Below, piece after piece: positions 35,422 through 45,061 of a stretch of 64,000 nt of DNA. The position numbers and the translations under genes are program-made. Within the stretch, counting starts at the first letter, position 1; each line of letters opens with the position of its first letter. Source of the DNA: Pseudarthrobacter sp. ATCC 49987 (GTDB taxonomy: Bacteria; Actinomycetota; Actinomycetes; Actinomycetales; Micrococcaceae). Below the pieces are notes generated by a model. The model did not search any database. It had not been told where the DNA came from and worked only from the letters and a program-made list of their open reading frames with translations. Where the stretch lies: contig NZ_JAABNS010000001.1 in assembly GCF_009928425.1 (NCBI RefSeq), positions 372,001 to 436,000 of the forward strand, written 5' to 3'.

Positions 35422-36018
35422 TTAGGCTGCTACCGGTGCCTTGGCACGGCGGCGAACCACAACTACCGAGGTGATGCCGGCTGCGAGGGCGCCGCCGCCC
35501 ACCAAGGACCAGAGGAGCAGGCTGGTGTCTGCGCCGGTGTTGGCCAGTGCGGTTCCGTTGCCCGTGTCTGCAAGGCTGGTGCCGACTGCCGCGCCGGAGA
35601 CCTTCACCGTGGCGGTCACGGTCTTGCCGGAGGTCTGTCCGGTTGCGGTCAGGGTGTAGGTACCGGCTTCGCTGATGCTGACCGGGAACGCGAAGTTGCC
35701 GTTGGCGTCAGCCTTGGTGCTGAAGGTCTGCGTTGCGAGCGGCAGGTTGATCTTGGCGGGGACAGCCATGCTGACACCACCGCCGAAACCGCCGCTCGAG
35801 GCCTGCGGAGCACCGGTGAGGGTGACCGTGACGGTGATGGATTCGCCAGCGGTGAAGCCCGAGCCGGAGAAAGTAAAGGTTTCGCCCGGGGCTACGGTTC
35901 CGTCGGAGACAGTGCCCTCCGTTACCGGTGCCGGGTAGGTGTTGGCTGCCATGGCCGGAACCGCACCAACCATTGCTATGGATCCGGCAAGCGCGATTGC
36001 TGCAAGTGATTTCTTCAT
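35422..36018 (-). CDS. Secreted Ig-like protein with LANTG sortase-type anchor
   Basis: 198 residues from the ATG at 36018 (MKKSLAAIALAGSIAMVGAVPAMA), a signal peptide ending AMA|ANT. Next comes one Ig-like beta domain (about 40-140), then LADTGNGTALANTG, a membrane helix and the tail RRRAKAPVAA. LANTG at 158-162 takes the position of LPXTG; the Pro is replaced by Ala, a variant used by actinobacterial class E sortases (LAXTG, family knowledge). AGGGGG precedes the ATG. A sortase gene is not seen nearby. It may be a surface pilin-like or coat protein. Confidence 0.85.
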   Translation of the reverse strand: MKKSLAAIALAGSIAMVGAVPAMAANTYPAPVTEGTVSDGTVAPGETFTFSGSGFTAGESITVTVTLTGAPQASSGGFGGGVSMAVPAKINLPLATQTFSTKADANGNFAFPVSISEAGTYTLTATGQTSGKTVTATVKVSGAAVGTSLADTGNGTALANTGADTSLLLWSLVGGGALAAGITSVVVVRRRAKAPVAA

Positions 36019-36186
36019 GTGTCCCCCTGAGACCGTAAATACGCGTGTTACGTCAATGGTGGAGATTTCGGGTCCACGAATGGTCCCAGGATGAAATCTC
36101 ATAAGTTAAGTCCTTGCAGACACTAGCATCTGGAACCTGTGTTACCAAAGTTACGCAAGTTACTTTACCAACTGTTTACTCAACGG

Positions 36187-38076
36187 TTACTTTGACGCAC
36201 CGCACCCAGCGTTCTCCGGGGGCAGAATGACCTCTTTGAGAGCCTGGACCGTGGGCGTCACAACCACTGTAGGGTCGGTGTGCTGGACGATTTTTCCGAA
36301 GGTGAATTCCACTTCACTGCTTTGGCCAGGAGCCAGCGTGACTGTTAGCGTGCCCACCGGCCGATTGGCGTGGTGTTGGGCGGAGAAGTTCGCCTTCTTG
36401 CCGTCAACGAGGGCAGTTTCCACATCAGCTTGGGTGGGGCCGTAGGCGATCACATTGGTGCGGACAGAGCCAGCCCGCACTCCAAAGGCACCGCCTCCAG
36501 TTACGTACTCGGGAAGGGATGCGGCTGCGTCTGCTGGGGCGGCATTGGTGCTCGTGATGCGCACCTTGACCTGCCGGTAGCCGTCACCCGTGCATTCCTC
36601 CACGAGTTGCACAGTCCGTTTGACGTAATAGTCCATTTTGGCGCCGGTGCCGTCGTTGAAGTAGACGCCGAACTGAGCGGGGGAGTTGCTGGGGCCGGCG
36701 ATTGAGCCGCTGAGGGGATACTTCGCGATGATGTCTTGTTCAGCGCTTGTGCCGGACCAGACGAGGACCCGGCCCTCTGCCGTTCCGCGCGAGAGGCTTT
36801 CGATCAGACCCTTGGCTTCGCCCGTTCCGCTCGAAAGGGCGGCGAAGATTTCCTTTGCCACGCCAGCGAAGTACAGGTCCTGGAGTTGGGGCCGTTCGAT
36901 CTTGGCATAAACGTCCGAAAGGAGAGTCGCGACAACATTCTTGCCGTTCAGCTCAGCCGGGAGGCCGGTCTTGGTCAACGCGAGCAATTCTGGACTGCGG
37001 ATCTTTACCGGCCCGGTCGCGTCCAGGACGTAACCCAGAGCGACGGGGTCCAAGGAAATCACGCCGTCCACGTGCTGGCCGGTCTTTTTCTCCCACATGG
37101 CCTGCGCCGTGCTGGCCGCGGTGGGGAAGTCCGGCGTCAGGTTGACGTCCTGCATGTACATGCCCAAACGCGGGGAGTAGATCTGCTGCTGCTCCGGATC
37201 CACCGGGAACGTCGGGGACATGATCCCCACCTCGGCTGCGCTGCTCTGCGCACCCAGCGTCAGCTTGCCCTTGTCCAGCGTGAGAACCGCCAGCGCTCCG
37301 GGAATGCCTCCCGAGGCCCGGGACTCAGCGTTGTTCTGGATCATGAGCAGATAGTTCCGTTGCCCGTCGGATCCCAACATGCCGGGCGCGACATCTGCGA
37401 CGCTCGCCGTGGCATCCAGGGCTCCGGTCACGGCCTGCAGCTGCTCCCGGGCGCGCGTCAGCGGTTCAGCTACTTGCGGCCAGAGACTGTCGGCATCGAT
37501 GTTGCCCAGCCGTTCGGCAGAGGCCCGGACGGCGTGGGCTGCGGCCGAAACACTGGGGGAGGCGGCGTGGATGGGCCCGAGGTCTGTTCCCCCGCTGCCT
37601 GGCAGCAGGCTGTCCCAATTGAGGGATTCGAACACTTTCACCAGCGGGGCAACACCCAGTGTGGAGACATCGTCGGCTGAACGGGCAACTTCAGCGACGG
37701 CGCTGAAATTGGCTCCGATCCACGGGGTAGAAGCGGCTAGAGTCCAAAGCGGATCCCCGGCTGCCTGGCGGGCCGCGGCCGTGTGGGCTCGAAGTTTTTC
37801 CGAAGTAGCAGCCGCCTCTTGTGGCCTGTCGGCAGCAATATTGTCTTTGAGTTCGGAGATGAGGTGGGTGGTTGCATCCAGTTCATCCTTAATGATGGTG
37901 GCCCGCGTGCTCAGCCAAGCCGCTGAAGCCACAGTGAGGACTGCCGTGAGCACCAGCCCCAATGAAGCACTTAGGATGCGGCGGCGCTGCGACTCCCCGC
38001 CAGAAGTTGACTCGGTGCGCCTAGGTTGCCCATTGGTTTTGAGTGCGGCCCCGGTGGGCGCATTAAAATTCTCCAT
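36187..38076 (-). CDS. DUF4012 membrane-anchored protein
   Basis: 629 residues: a cytoplasmic N-terminus, one transmembrane helix (about 33-52, SASLGLVLTAVLTVASAAWL) and a large extracellular domain with DUF4012 features (PWIGANFSAVAEVARSADDVS, YLLMIQNNAESRASGGIPGALAVLTLDKGKL, VDGVISLDPVALGYVLDATGPV). Its C-terminal segment is beta-rich. Such genes commonly sit in actinobacterial exopolysaccharide clusters, as here next to a sugar transferase. The biochemical role is not established. Confidence 0.85.
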   Translation of the reverse strand: MENFNAPTGAALKTNGQPRRTESTSGGESQRRRILSASLGLVLTAVLTVASAAWLSTRATIIKDELDATTHLISELKDNIAADRPQEAAATSEKLRAHTAAARQAAGDPLWTLAASTPWIGANFSAVAEVARSADDVSTLGVAPLVKVFESLNWDSLLPGSGGTDLGPIHAASPSVSAAAHAVRASAERLGNIDADSLWPQVAEPLTRAREQLQAVTGALDATASVADVAPGMLGSDGQRNYLLMIQNNAESRASGGIPGALAVLTLDKGKLTLGAQSSAAEVGIMSPTFPVDPEQQQIYSPRLGMYMQDVNLTPDFPTAASTAQAMWEKKTGQHVDGVISLDPVALGYVLDATGPVKIRSPELLALTKTGLPAELNGKNVVATLLSDVYAKIERPQLQDLYFAGVAKEIFAALSSGTGEAKGLIESLSRGTAEGRVLVWSGTSAEQDIIAKYPLSGSIAGPSNSPAQFGVYFNDGTGAKMDYYVKRTVQLVEECTGDGYRQVKVRITSTNAAPADAAASLPEYVTGGGAFGVRAGSVRTNVIAYGPTQADVETALVDGKKANFSAQHHANRPVGTLTVTLAPGQSSEVEFTFGKIVQHTDPTVVVTPTVQALKEVILPPENAGCGASK

Positions 38077-38160
38077 TGCCTGAAGCCCTCAATCCAAAGT
38101 TACTGATGGTTGGTATGAGCATTTTTTCCTTTTGGAGGACTGTTGGCAGCGCCATTCGCC

Positions 38161-39597
38161 TTAGTAAGCGCCTGCGCCACGAAATACGGCCCGAAAAGTC
38201 TTCAGCAGGATCATTAGATCTCCAGCGAGGGACCAGTTCTCCACGTAGTAGAGGTCGAGCCTGACTGAGTCCTGCCAGGATAGATTCGAGCGCCCGCTAA
38301 CCTGCCATAGCCCAGTGAGACCGGGCTTGACCAATAGCCGGCGACGAACGTCATGCTCATACGCTGCGACTTCGGATGGTAAAGGCGGGCGCGGTCCGAC
38401 GAGACTCATGGAGCCAATGAAGACGTTGAACAGTTGGGGAAGCTCGTCCAAGCTGAACCTCCTGATGAACTTCCCCACGCGAGTGACGCGAGGATCGTTC
38501 TTCATCTTGAACAGAAGTCCGTCTCCGTCGCTAAGCTCCGCTAGCTCAGTCAGCCGTTGCTCAGCGTCGACAACCATGGACCTGAATTTCAGCATTTCGA
38601 AACGCTGCCCCTCCATCCCTACTCGTTGTTGCTTGAAGAGGACCGAACCCCGGCTTTCCATTCTTATGAGCAAAGCCACCGTCAACATGGCAGGCGAAGC
38701 GATGACGATGATTAGCGCTGACGCTAGAACGTCGAACAGACGCTTTGCGACACCCTGACCGCCATCCAGGGTCGGCGTTGTAACATGAATCAGGGGTAGC
38801 CCCGCAACCTGTTGAGTGTGAATTCGAGGTCCTGCGATGTCAGTTAAAGCTGGCGCCATGATCAATCCGACGTTGCGGGAGGCCAGTTCCCAGCCCAAGT
38901 GCCGAAGCGTTTGGGGATGCAGCTGGACTCCAGCGGACACGGCTACGGCATCAGCGCCGCACGCGTCGATTGAAGCGATAATGGTGCGCACATCCGGGGT
39001 GCTGCCCAACACTGGTAATCCGGACTCCGGTTCGATTCCGGTGTCCGTGTGTGTACCTGGCGTATAGGCCGCAATCGGTAGATATCCCGCATGCTTGGCT
39101 CGGACGAGGGAGGCTGACAGGTGGGCCACGGCGCTGGGACCTCCCAAAATGAGCAGACGTGACATGCTGTGGCCGCTCTGACGGGTGACATTGAGGTGCT
39201 GTCGAACAAGCCAGCGGCCGAGCAGTAGCCCCACCACCCCTACCGGAAGCGCAACCCCAACATAGCCTCGTGCGGTATCGATGTGGAGGACGTAGGAAAC
39301 GATGGCGATAAGCCCAAAAAGCCAGAGTGAGGCTGCCGCGACGCGCTTGTACTCGTCGGGACCAGCCCCAAGAACTCGAGGCTGTCGGCTGTTCCAGGCA
39401 CCAAGCATGAGCCACCAGACGACAGCCAGCGCCACGGAGAGCCAAGCGTAATTAGGTTCCTGCCCAGCGACCAAGAAGTTCGGTTCAACACCGAATCGAA
39501 TGGTGAACGCCCCAGCCACAGCCCAAACCACGACAAAAGCGTCCACAATTCGCAAACGGCGTGAGGATCGTGCTCGCCAATCAGTGCCCGCAGGCAT
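38161..39597 (-). CDS. Polyprenyl-phosphate sugar-1-phosphate transferase (initiating transferase)
   Basis: 478 residues. N-terminal membrane helices and a nucleotide-fold middle (LLILGGPSAVAHLSASLVRAKHAGYLPIAAY) precede the catalytic PF02397-type domain (KRLFDVLASALIIVIASPAMLTVALLIRMESRGSVLFKQQRVG, FEMLKFRSMVVDAE, SLDELPQLFNVFIGSMSLVGPRPPLPSEV, KPGLTGLWQVSGRS). It transfers the first sugar phosphate to undecaprenyl phosphate, starting the repeat unit. Close in layout to WbaP/CpsE. The sugar used is not deducible. Confidence 0.93.
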   Translation of the reverse strand: MPAGTDWRARSSRRLRIVDAFVVVWAVAGAFTIRFGVEPNFLVAGQEPNYAWLSVALAVVWWLMLGAWNSRQPRVLGAGPDEYKRVAAASLWLFGLIAIVSYVLHIDTARGYVGVALPVGVVGLLLGRWLVRQHLNVTRQSGHSMSRLLILGGPSAVAHLSASLVRAKHAGYLPIAAYTPGTHTDTGIEPESGLPVLGSTPDVRTIIASIDACGADAVAVSAGVQLHPQTLRHLGWELASRNVGLIMAPALTDIAGPRIHTQQVAGLPLIHVTTPTLDGGQGVAKRLFDVLASALIIVIASPAMLTVALLIRMESRGSVLFKQQRVGMEGQRFEMLKFRSMVVDAEQRLTELAELSDGDGLLFKMKNDPRVTRVGKFIRRFSLDELPQLFNVFIGSMSLVGPRPPLPSEVAAYEHDVRRRLLVKPGLTGLWQVSGRSNLSWQDSVRLDLYYVENWSLAGDLMILLKTFRAVFRGAGAY

Positions 39598-39980
39598 CAG
39601 ATTTCCCCCAATTCCAAGTCATGACTACTCATCGACTTTAGCGTGGAGAACGAGTTCAACAGGCTTACTGAGTAGTCGTGTACAACAATAGCCGGAGCGT
39701 GTTCTGCTCGCGTGCACCAGCGGACGGCTCGACTGAGGTTCCAGGCGCTGAGATTCGCAGAATGGTCGCGTGCTGGTCACCTCAGTCTTGCAGGCCGCGA
39801 GCAATACCGGCCCTTCGCATGAAGGGCCGCAATACCTTCCCAAGATGCTCACGACGCGAACAGTGATTTCGCATCGCGAATTCTGGGAACTTTCATCGGC
39901 TGTTCGCGTTCGGAGCGGGGGAGCCTGTCGATGTGGTTGGTTTTCGGCAGCTGGCATCGGGCATGGGTTGACCACTACTG
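39598..39980. other. Gap between sugar transferase and flippase genes
   Basis: No supported gene. A 130-codon minus-strand frame covers it but overlaps the flippase gene, is Arg/Cys/Ser-rich and matches no family I know. Contains the hairpin at 39809-39828 and probably the promoter for the sugar transferase gene. Confidence 0.5.
39809..39828. terminator. Small perfect hairpin between flippase operon and sugar transferase gene
   Basis: GGCCCTTC / GAAGGGCC with a GCAT loop. It lies downstream of the flippase stop on the minus strand; no T-tract, so modest confidence. Confidence 0.45.
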
Positions 39981-41411
39981 TCAACTCAACACTCTGGGTG
40001 CTAATTCTTCTTGCCAACTATTCAACACAACAGTAAATACCCTCAGTGCTTTCAAGCTAGCGAAGGCCACAGGAAAAACCAAGAAGATAGTGGTGAGGAT
40101 GCTGCCGCGAAAACCTAGTGTTGAAATTAGCACTACTATTCCCGCAACTATAGAAGTAGCAAGAGCAGGAAAGAAAACCAAGCCGGCGGTCCGCCGGAGA
40201 CTCCATGCGAAAGCCCTCTGTGAGACAATTAGCGATTGAATCATAAAAGCAGCTAAAGTCACAATGCCGCCACCGATGATGCCAAGAGAGGGAATTAGGA
40301 GCAAGGCCGTCACAACAGTAAAGGCAGCGCTGACCATCGTTGACATCATGACGGCGGTTGAACGACCTTCATTTAGTAGACCGGCGATGGCCACAAAGTA
40401 AATTGCCCGGGGGAGGGCTGATAGGGCTACAAGTGAAACCAGAACGTAATCGATCGCATAAGACGGAGCCGCGAGGGGCAGAATAATAGGTGCGACACTT
40501 ACCAGGAGCAGCACCATGCAGGAGGTCAGCCAGAGACTTGGCGAAAGCAATTTTACGAGGACTTCTTTCTTCTCTTTATTTCTTGACCTATGAAAACGAG
40601 GAGCCCAAGCGGCCTGCAGTCCCTCGAGAATCATTCCAATCATGCTCCCGGCCATATAAGCTACTTGGTAGCCGCCCACCTGCGTGGCGCCGAGGATTAC
40701 TCCGATGACAATTCTATCGAAGAGTGCCAGAAGCCACGTGGACAGACCTTGCCCTATGAAGGGAACGGCCAGACGCAACCCCGATCGGACACCGAAGACG
40801 TCCCAGTCCGGTTTCGGGTGACGAAACGCAATTAGCATCGCGGTGGCTGCAGTCGACGAGATTACGAGCGCGTAGATGTAGCCCGCGCCTCCAAACGCCT
40901 CTGACAGCACTTGAGCTAAAGTCAAGCCTAAAACCAGCTGGAGCAGGGTTGCGGCCAACAGGCGTGAGCTCGCCCCCCGAGCGATGGCGAGACCCTGATA
41001 GGTCATTTGTATTGAAGAAATAACGGCCAGAAACAGTGTAGGCGTCACAAGCGCATTGAATTGAGGGCCAAAAATGCGCGGGCCAATTATTAGCGTTCCA
41101 CAGCCAGTTGCGGCTAGTAGCACGACGGCGAAAGAGATTTGAACAACGACGAGGCTAACCCAAGCCGCACGGTCGGAATTCAGGCGGGGCTGAGCATAGA
41201 GCCGGGGCATCGCCGCATTAATACCGAGCGTCATTATGACGCTCAATACGGAGCCTACTGAAATTGCTAGAGATGCCGCACCGTATTCGAATTGTGTCGT
41301 CGCGCGCGAAACAATAGGCAACGCCAAGAATGGGAGGCCGCGCTGCGCCGCCAAACTAAAAACGTATGACAGACTCGACACTGCAAAGTGGGGACGTTTC
41401 TTACTCGCCAC
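39981..41411 (-). CDS. Polysaccharide flippase (Wzx-like, MATE/MOP superfamily)
   Basis: 476 residues with 12-14 predicted membrane helices and the family's N-terminal pattern (LSYVFSLAAQRGLPFLALPIVSRATTQFEYGAASLAIS). It moves lipid-linked oligosaccharide units across the membrane. It starts with GTG at 41411 inside the end of the upstream gene (11-nt overlap). Base composition is clearly less GC-rich than the housekeeping genes around the window, as is common for transferred capsule genes. Confidence 0.88.
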   Translation of the reverse strand: MASKKRPHFAVSSLSYVFSLAAQRGLPFLALPIVSRATTQFEYGAASLAISVGSVLSVIMTLGINAAMPRLYAQPRLNSDRAAWVSLVVVQISFAVVLLAATGCGTLIIGPRIFGPQFNALVTPTLFLAVISSIQMTYQGLAIARGASSRLLAATLLQLVLGLTLAQVLSEAFGGAGYIYALVISSTAATAMLIAFRHPKPDWDVFGVRSGLRLAVPFIGQGLSTWLLALFDRIVIGVILGATQVGGYQVAYMAGSMIGMILEGLQAAWAPRFHRSRNKEKKEVLVKLLSPSLWLTSCMVLLLVSVAPIILPLAAPSYAIDYVLVSLVALSALPRAIYFVAIAGLLNEGRSTAVMMSTMVSAAFTVVTALLLIPSLGIIGGGIVTLAAFMIQSLIVSQRAFAWSLRRTAGLVFFPALATSIVAGIVVLISTLGFRGSILTTIFLVFPVAFASLKALRVFTVVLNSWQEELAPRVLS

Positions 41412-42498
41412 TTGTGTACTCGCTGGCGAGAGATTCTAAAGCATTCGCGGTCACCCGGGCAGAAGAGCCGATATTACATAGATAATCACGAGCGAGCGCC
41501 GAAGGCCCGGCTAGGCCGGGAATTTTCATCATAATATCTGCTTTATTCCAGCGCGCAACGGAAATACGCCTATCGGCGAAAAATGGCGTTCTTTGCGCCT
41601 GCTTATCAAAAGCATCGTCGGCGCTGAGTGCAAAGAATGTGCGATCGGCCGCCAAAGCTTCCACCAGAACGGTCGAGAATGGCGATGCCACGTGAGATGC
41701 CCATTCAATGTCAGCCTCCAATGGGTGAGCGATATGTGCAGTTCGCAGACGCGCGGGGATGGCGGAATCATATACTTCGGCCGGATGAAGTCGAACCCGA
41801 ACCATACAGCCCTCAATGTCCTGGTCGAGTAGCGATTCGAGGAACGCATACCACTGGGGCGCATATCGTCTTGACCACGCAGGGATGCCGAGCGGTTGGC
41901 TGCAGACTAACAATTTTATAGGCTTGGTCTCAGCCGCAGTTATCATCGCATACTTATCCATGCGTGGACAGCCCGTGTGCCGGAACTGAGAACCATCTCC
42001 CACGGAAAAGGCAGCATCCCACCCAGGCCCCCAGCTGAGAACTATATGGGGACTGGAACTCCCCATCTTTCCCGCAGACCCTTCCACTAGACCGGAGAGC
42101 CTGAGGCCAGCGTCGAGGACTGTCCTGGCAAAGACCCTGGCCCAGGATCCATTCGCATTTGCGCCTCTGGCCGCGACGCCGTCGGGCATCAGAATGACCG
42201 TACTGCCGGCTCGCTTCGCCTGTCGGGCCAGGAGCCGCTGGAGTAGGCCGACGTCCTGGGGCAGCACCGTTATGTCCGTCGACGCAATAGGGGACCTTAG
42301 CAGTGTGGCGCTTACTCGCCTCAACGAGACGTCGGGGGAGTGGCCGGTAAAACTAACGGGCGAATCGTGGAGGGATCCCGTCCACAGATTCAGATACCTA
42401 ACCCCAATCGATGAAATATGTCCAGCAACGGCGAGGGCATTCTCCTGCTGAATGCCATTGCCCACGACAAAAATGACTCGGGGCTCGTTCAAGTTCAT
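41401..42498 (-). CDS. Glycosyltransferase-like protein with sialyltransferase-type motifs; candidate legionaminic-acid transferase
   Basis: 365 residues from the ATG at 42498, which overlaps the WecG-type gene stop (ATGA). The longer frame from 42612 is rejected. Overall similarity to a named family was not recognised by eye. It has, in order, an MPDG element (104-107), VRVRLHP (233-239) and SPFSTVLVEALA (272-283). This is the D/E-D/E-G ... HP ... S-S/T arrangement of bacterial sialyl/polysialyltransferases (GT38/GT52/GT80), with P in the first position of the acidic motif. No signal peptide. Its place between a WecG-type enzyme and a flippase, next to nonulosonic-acid genes, supports a CMP-legionaminate-using transferase (inference). 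Confidence 0.6.
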   Translation of the reverse strand: MNLNEPRVIFVVGNGIQQENALAVAGHISSIGVRYLNLWTGSLHDSPVSFTGHSPDVSLRRVSATLLRSPIASTDITVLPQDVGLLQRLLARQAKRAGSTVILMPDGVAARGANANGSWARVFARTVLDAGLRLSGLVEGSAGKMGSSSPHIVLSWGPGWDAAFSVGDGSQFRHTGCPRMDKYAMITAAETKPIKLLVCSQPLGIPAWSRRYAPQWYAFLESLLDQDIEGCMVRVRLHPAEVYDSAIPARLRTAHIAHPLEADIEWASHVASPFSTVLVEALAADRTFFALSADDAFDKQAQRTPFFADRRISVARWNKADIMMKIPGLAGPSALARDYLCNIGSSARVTANALESLASEYTSGE

Positions 42499-43292
42499 AG
42501 AGCGCCGAGTCTCTTGGACACGATCTTCACGGCCATTGAAATGCTGACGAAGACTCCTTTGCCGTACCGGGACGCGAGGCGGCGAGGATCCTGCGCCAGG
42601 CGGCCGATCCATTCAACACCTAAAACGCGCAAAACTGCTGGGGCGCGCCGCTCTTCGCCCGCAAGAAAACCGAACCATCCTCCACATGTCATGACCAGCG
42701 CGGGAGGCAGAGCATGTAGGTTGCGATCAGCAAAAACCAACTCGTGGGGTGAGCCTAATCCAAGAAGTACAATATCTGGATTTACACTTCGCAATTCGGC
42801 CAGTACTGCCTCCCAATGGTCGTCATCTTTGTAGCCGTCGGTTGCAAAAACGACTTCTCCGTACCCAGTCTCTTCGAGACTCGACCCGGCTGCCTCGGCA
42901 AGGCCGGCCTTTCCGCCGACTAAGGCCAACCGAACGGGCCGACCGACCAGACTGCCAATAGCCTCAATAACGGGAACCCCTATGTCCGTGGTGGCTGCAC
43001 GCTGAATATCCGCGCCGCCGGCCAGCTTGCCTAGCATGACCACTGCTATTCCGTCTGCATAGACCAGCCGGGCACGTTGCAGGGCAGCAATGAACCCATG
43101 TGTTGCCAGTGAGTTCAGTCCGCCAACATGAAGGGCTGTGGCGATCTTGGCTATTCCAGTAGCGCGGGCTTCGGTAAACGCTGCAGCAGCGTCCTCAACG
43201 ATAGAAGACCGATTGGCGTCTGCCACACGCGCAGATTCGGAAATTGCCACGTACCTCAGTCTCACTTCAGGTTGCAGCTCTAGCGACTCCAT
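42495..43292 (-). CDS. WecG/TagA/CpsF-family glycosyltransferase (GT26)
   Basis: 265 residues with the GT26 pattern: ALHVGGLNSLATHGFIAALQRARLVYADGIAVVMLGKLAG (the VxxDGxGVV-like motif as YADGIAVV), RLALVGGKAGLAEAAG, NPDIVLLGLGSPHELVFADRNL and a C-terminal GVEWIGRLAQDPRRLASRY. It normally adds an N-acetylmannosamine-type sugar to the lipid-linked first sugar. First gene of a three-gene overlapping unit with the transferase candidate and the flippase. Confidence 0.9.
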   Translation of the reverse strand: MESLELQPEVRLRYVAISESARVADANRSSIVEDAAAAFTEARATGIAKIATALHVGGLNSLATHGFIAALQRARLVYADGIAVVMLGKLAGGADIQRAATTDIGVPVIEAIGSLVGRPVRLALVGGKAGLAEAAGSSLEETGYGEVVFATDGYKDDDHWEAVLAELRSVNPDIVLLGLGSPHELVFADRNLHALPPALVMTCGGWFGFLAGEERRAPAVLRVLGVEWIGRLAQDPRRLASRYGKGVFVSISMAVKIVSKRLGAL

Positions 43293-43889
43293 TTGGTACC
43301 TTCTTGACGAGTGAGTGGACTTTGAATGAATCGAGTTTCACGAGGTGGGATCTGATTTGCATGGCCAAGTTTGTGCATTTCATCTCCTATTAGTGAGGGA
43401 AGTATTGCGCATGCGGCGCTTGAGAGCATGAAATCTTCGCGTTGCGAATCGGAATGTGGCGTGAAGCGAATCAAGCCGTTGACGTCTAACGACGTGGCTA
43501 TCCGGTACCGACCCTGGTCGCTCAAAATGAGCGAGAGCTGCCTTATGGTGACGCACACCGAAGCCGCCCCATCGTGTCTCGGACAGCACAGAAGAAGTAG
43601 CCATTGCCAGCTTGAAGCCCCCCAAGTAGCCGGTATCGGATCTGAAAGGATTCTACCAAGGCAAGAAGGCTCGGCTGTCATGCGCCGCCGGGCGCGCCAG
43701 CTGACTGGTGTCAAATTGGAACACGTCCGTGCTTTTCGTCAATGGGCTGCCCAATAATGGCGCTTGGTTGAATGGCGACGGCAGTGTCATCAGCGAGAAG
43801 TATCGGACCGGCGAGAGCCATCGTTTGAGTTTAGGAAAGGATGACCAAGTCTTCTCTCATGAGTTTCGCGTTTGGGCGTCCCGACGATA
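43293..43889. other. 600-bp gap between WecG-type and legC genes
   Basis: No supported gene. A 144-codon minus-strand frame (43280-43714) overlaps the WecG start, is rich in Arg, Ser and Cys and lacks recognisable motifs. It probably holds the promoter of the 43292-39981 unit and degenerate DNA from past rearrangement. Confidence 0.5.
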
Positions 43890-45041
43890 CTAGTTACATT
43901 CGAGCTGCAGCCATTCGTGTACTCGGTCGATTACACGCTGCTGGTCAGCCTCCGTGAGCTCCGTCGAACACGGGAGAGACAGACCTCGGGCGAAAAGATC
44001 TTCGCCGACGACTCCGCCGACCACGGGTTCGTCCTTGAGCGGCTGCTGCATGTGCAAGGGCCGCCACAGCGACCTAGATTCAATCCCGGCCTCTTCAAGG
44101 AAATCCTGAAGCTCGTCGCGGGCAGCCGGTCCGCGGTCGGCCGGAACCTGGATCGAATACAGCCAGTAGGTTGACTCCTGTCCTGGGAGGGTGGGAGGCG
44201 TCTGAATGGCCGTTCTGGCGAAAGCAATGTTGTAGCGCTCGGCAACTGCTCGCTTGGCGGCAACGAAATCGTCGAGGCGTTCAAGCTGGGCGACGCCAAG
44301 CGCGGCAGCGATGTTGGTCAGCCGGTAGTTGAAGCCGATATCGTCGTGCAGGTACCCACGGTCCGGGAGCCGGGCTTGGGTCGAAAGGTGCTTGGCGCGG
44401 CGGGCCAGATCCTCATCGTCGGTGGTGAACATGCCGCCGCCGCCGGTGGTCATGATCTTGTTTCCGTTGAACGAGAAAGCGCCCATATCGCCCACGGTAC
44501 CCACGTGCCTGCCGGCCAGCGGGCCGGACGTCCACGTTGCCCCTAGCGCCTCGGCGGCGTCCTCGATCACGATGATTCCGTACTCGCGGGCAAGTTCCAC
44601 CGCCGCCGCGACGTTGGCAGGCTGGCCTAAGATGTGAACAATTTCGATGGCCTTCGGGAGCTTCTCACCCGCAGCCGCTCGGCGCTCCAGTTCTTTGCGG
44701 AGCAGATCGACGTCCATGCACCATGACTCTGCCTCAGAGTCGACTAGCAGCAGTTCCGCAAACTGGTAAGATGCGGCGTTCGAGCTCGCCATGAAGGTGA
44801 AGTCCGAGACGGCTACCATGTCCCCCGGCTGAATATTGGCCAGCCGCATAGCGATATGCAGCGCGGCCGTACCCGAAGCACAGGCGACGGCATGCCTGGC
44901 GCCGACGTATTCGGCGAAGCGGTTTTCGAACTCAATCACGAATTTCCCCACGGAGGAGACGAAGCCAGAGCTGATGGCTTCGTTCATCAGTTCCGCCTCG
45001 CGGGCTCCGATGTTGGGAATGGCTAGGGGGACTCGCGTCAA
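43890..45041 (-). CDS. legC: LegC-type PLP aminotransferase (DegT/DnrJ/EryC1/StrS family)
   Basis: 383 residues from a TTG at 45041 with GAAAGG upstream; no in-frame ATG fits the conserved start RVPLAIPNIGAREAELMNEAISSGFVSSVG. It aminates the 4-keto sugar made by LegB. PLP-enzyme features are ACASGTAALHIAM, VIEDAAEALGATW, and the internal-aldimine Lys in GAFSFNGNKIMTTGGGGM. Twenty nt downstream of legB in one operon. Gene symbol given by pathway context. Confidence 0.85.
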   Translation of the reverse strand: MTRVPLAIPNIGAREAELMNEAISSGFVSSVGKFVIEFENRFAEYVGARHAVACASGTAALHIAMRLANIQPGDMVAVSDFTFMASSNAASYQFAELLLVDSEAESWCMDVDLLRKELERRAAAGEKLPKAIEIVHILGQPANVAAAVELAREYGIIVIEDAAEALGATWTSGPLAGRHVGTVGDMGAFSFNGNKIMTTGGGGMFTTDDEDLARRAKHLSTQARLPDRGYLHDDIGFNYRLTNIAAALGVAQLERLDDFVAAKRAVAERYNIAFARTAIQTPPTLPGQESTYWLYSIQVPADRGPAARDELQDFLEEAGIESRSLWRPLHMQQPLKDEPVVGGVVGEDLFARGLSLPCSTELTEADQQRVIDRVHEWLQLECN

Positions 45042-45061
45042 GGTGTGCCTTTCTGGCGGTG

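Noticed and set aside
39625-40017. 130-codon minus-strand frame after the flippase gene
   Set aside because: Overlaps the end of the flippase gene and looks like random Ser/Arg-rich translation.
43280-43714. 144-codon minus-strand frame upstream of the WecG-type gene
   Set aside because: Overlaps the WecG start, no ribosome-binding site, odd Cys/Ser/Arg-rich sequence and no recognised motif.
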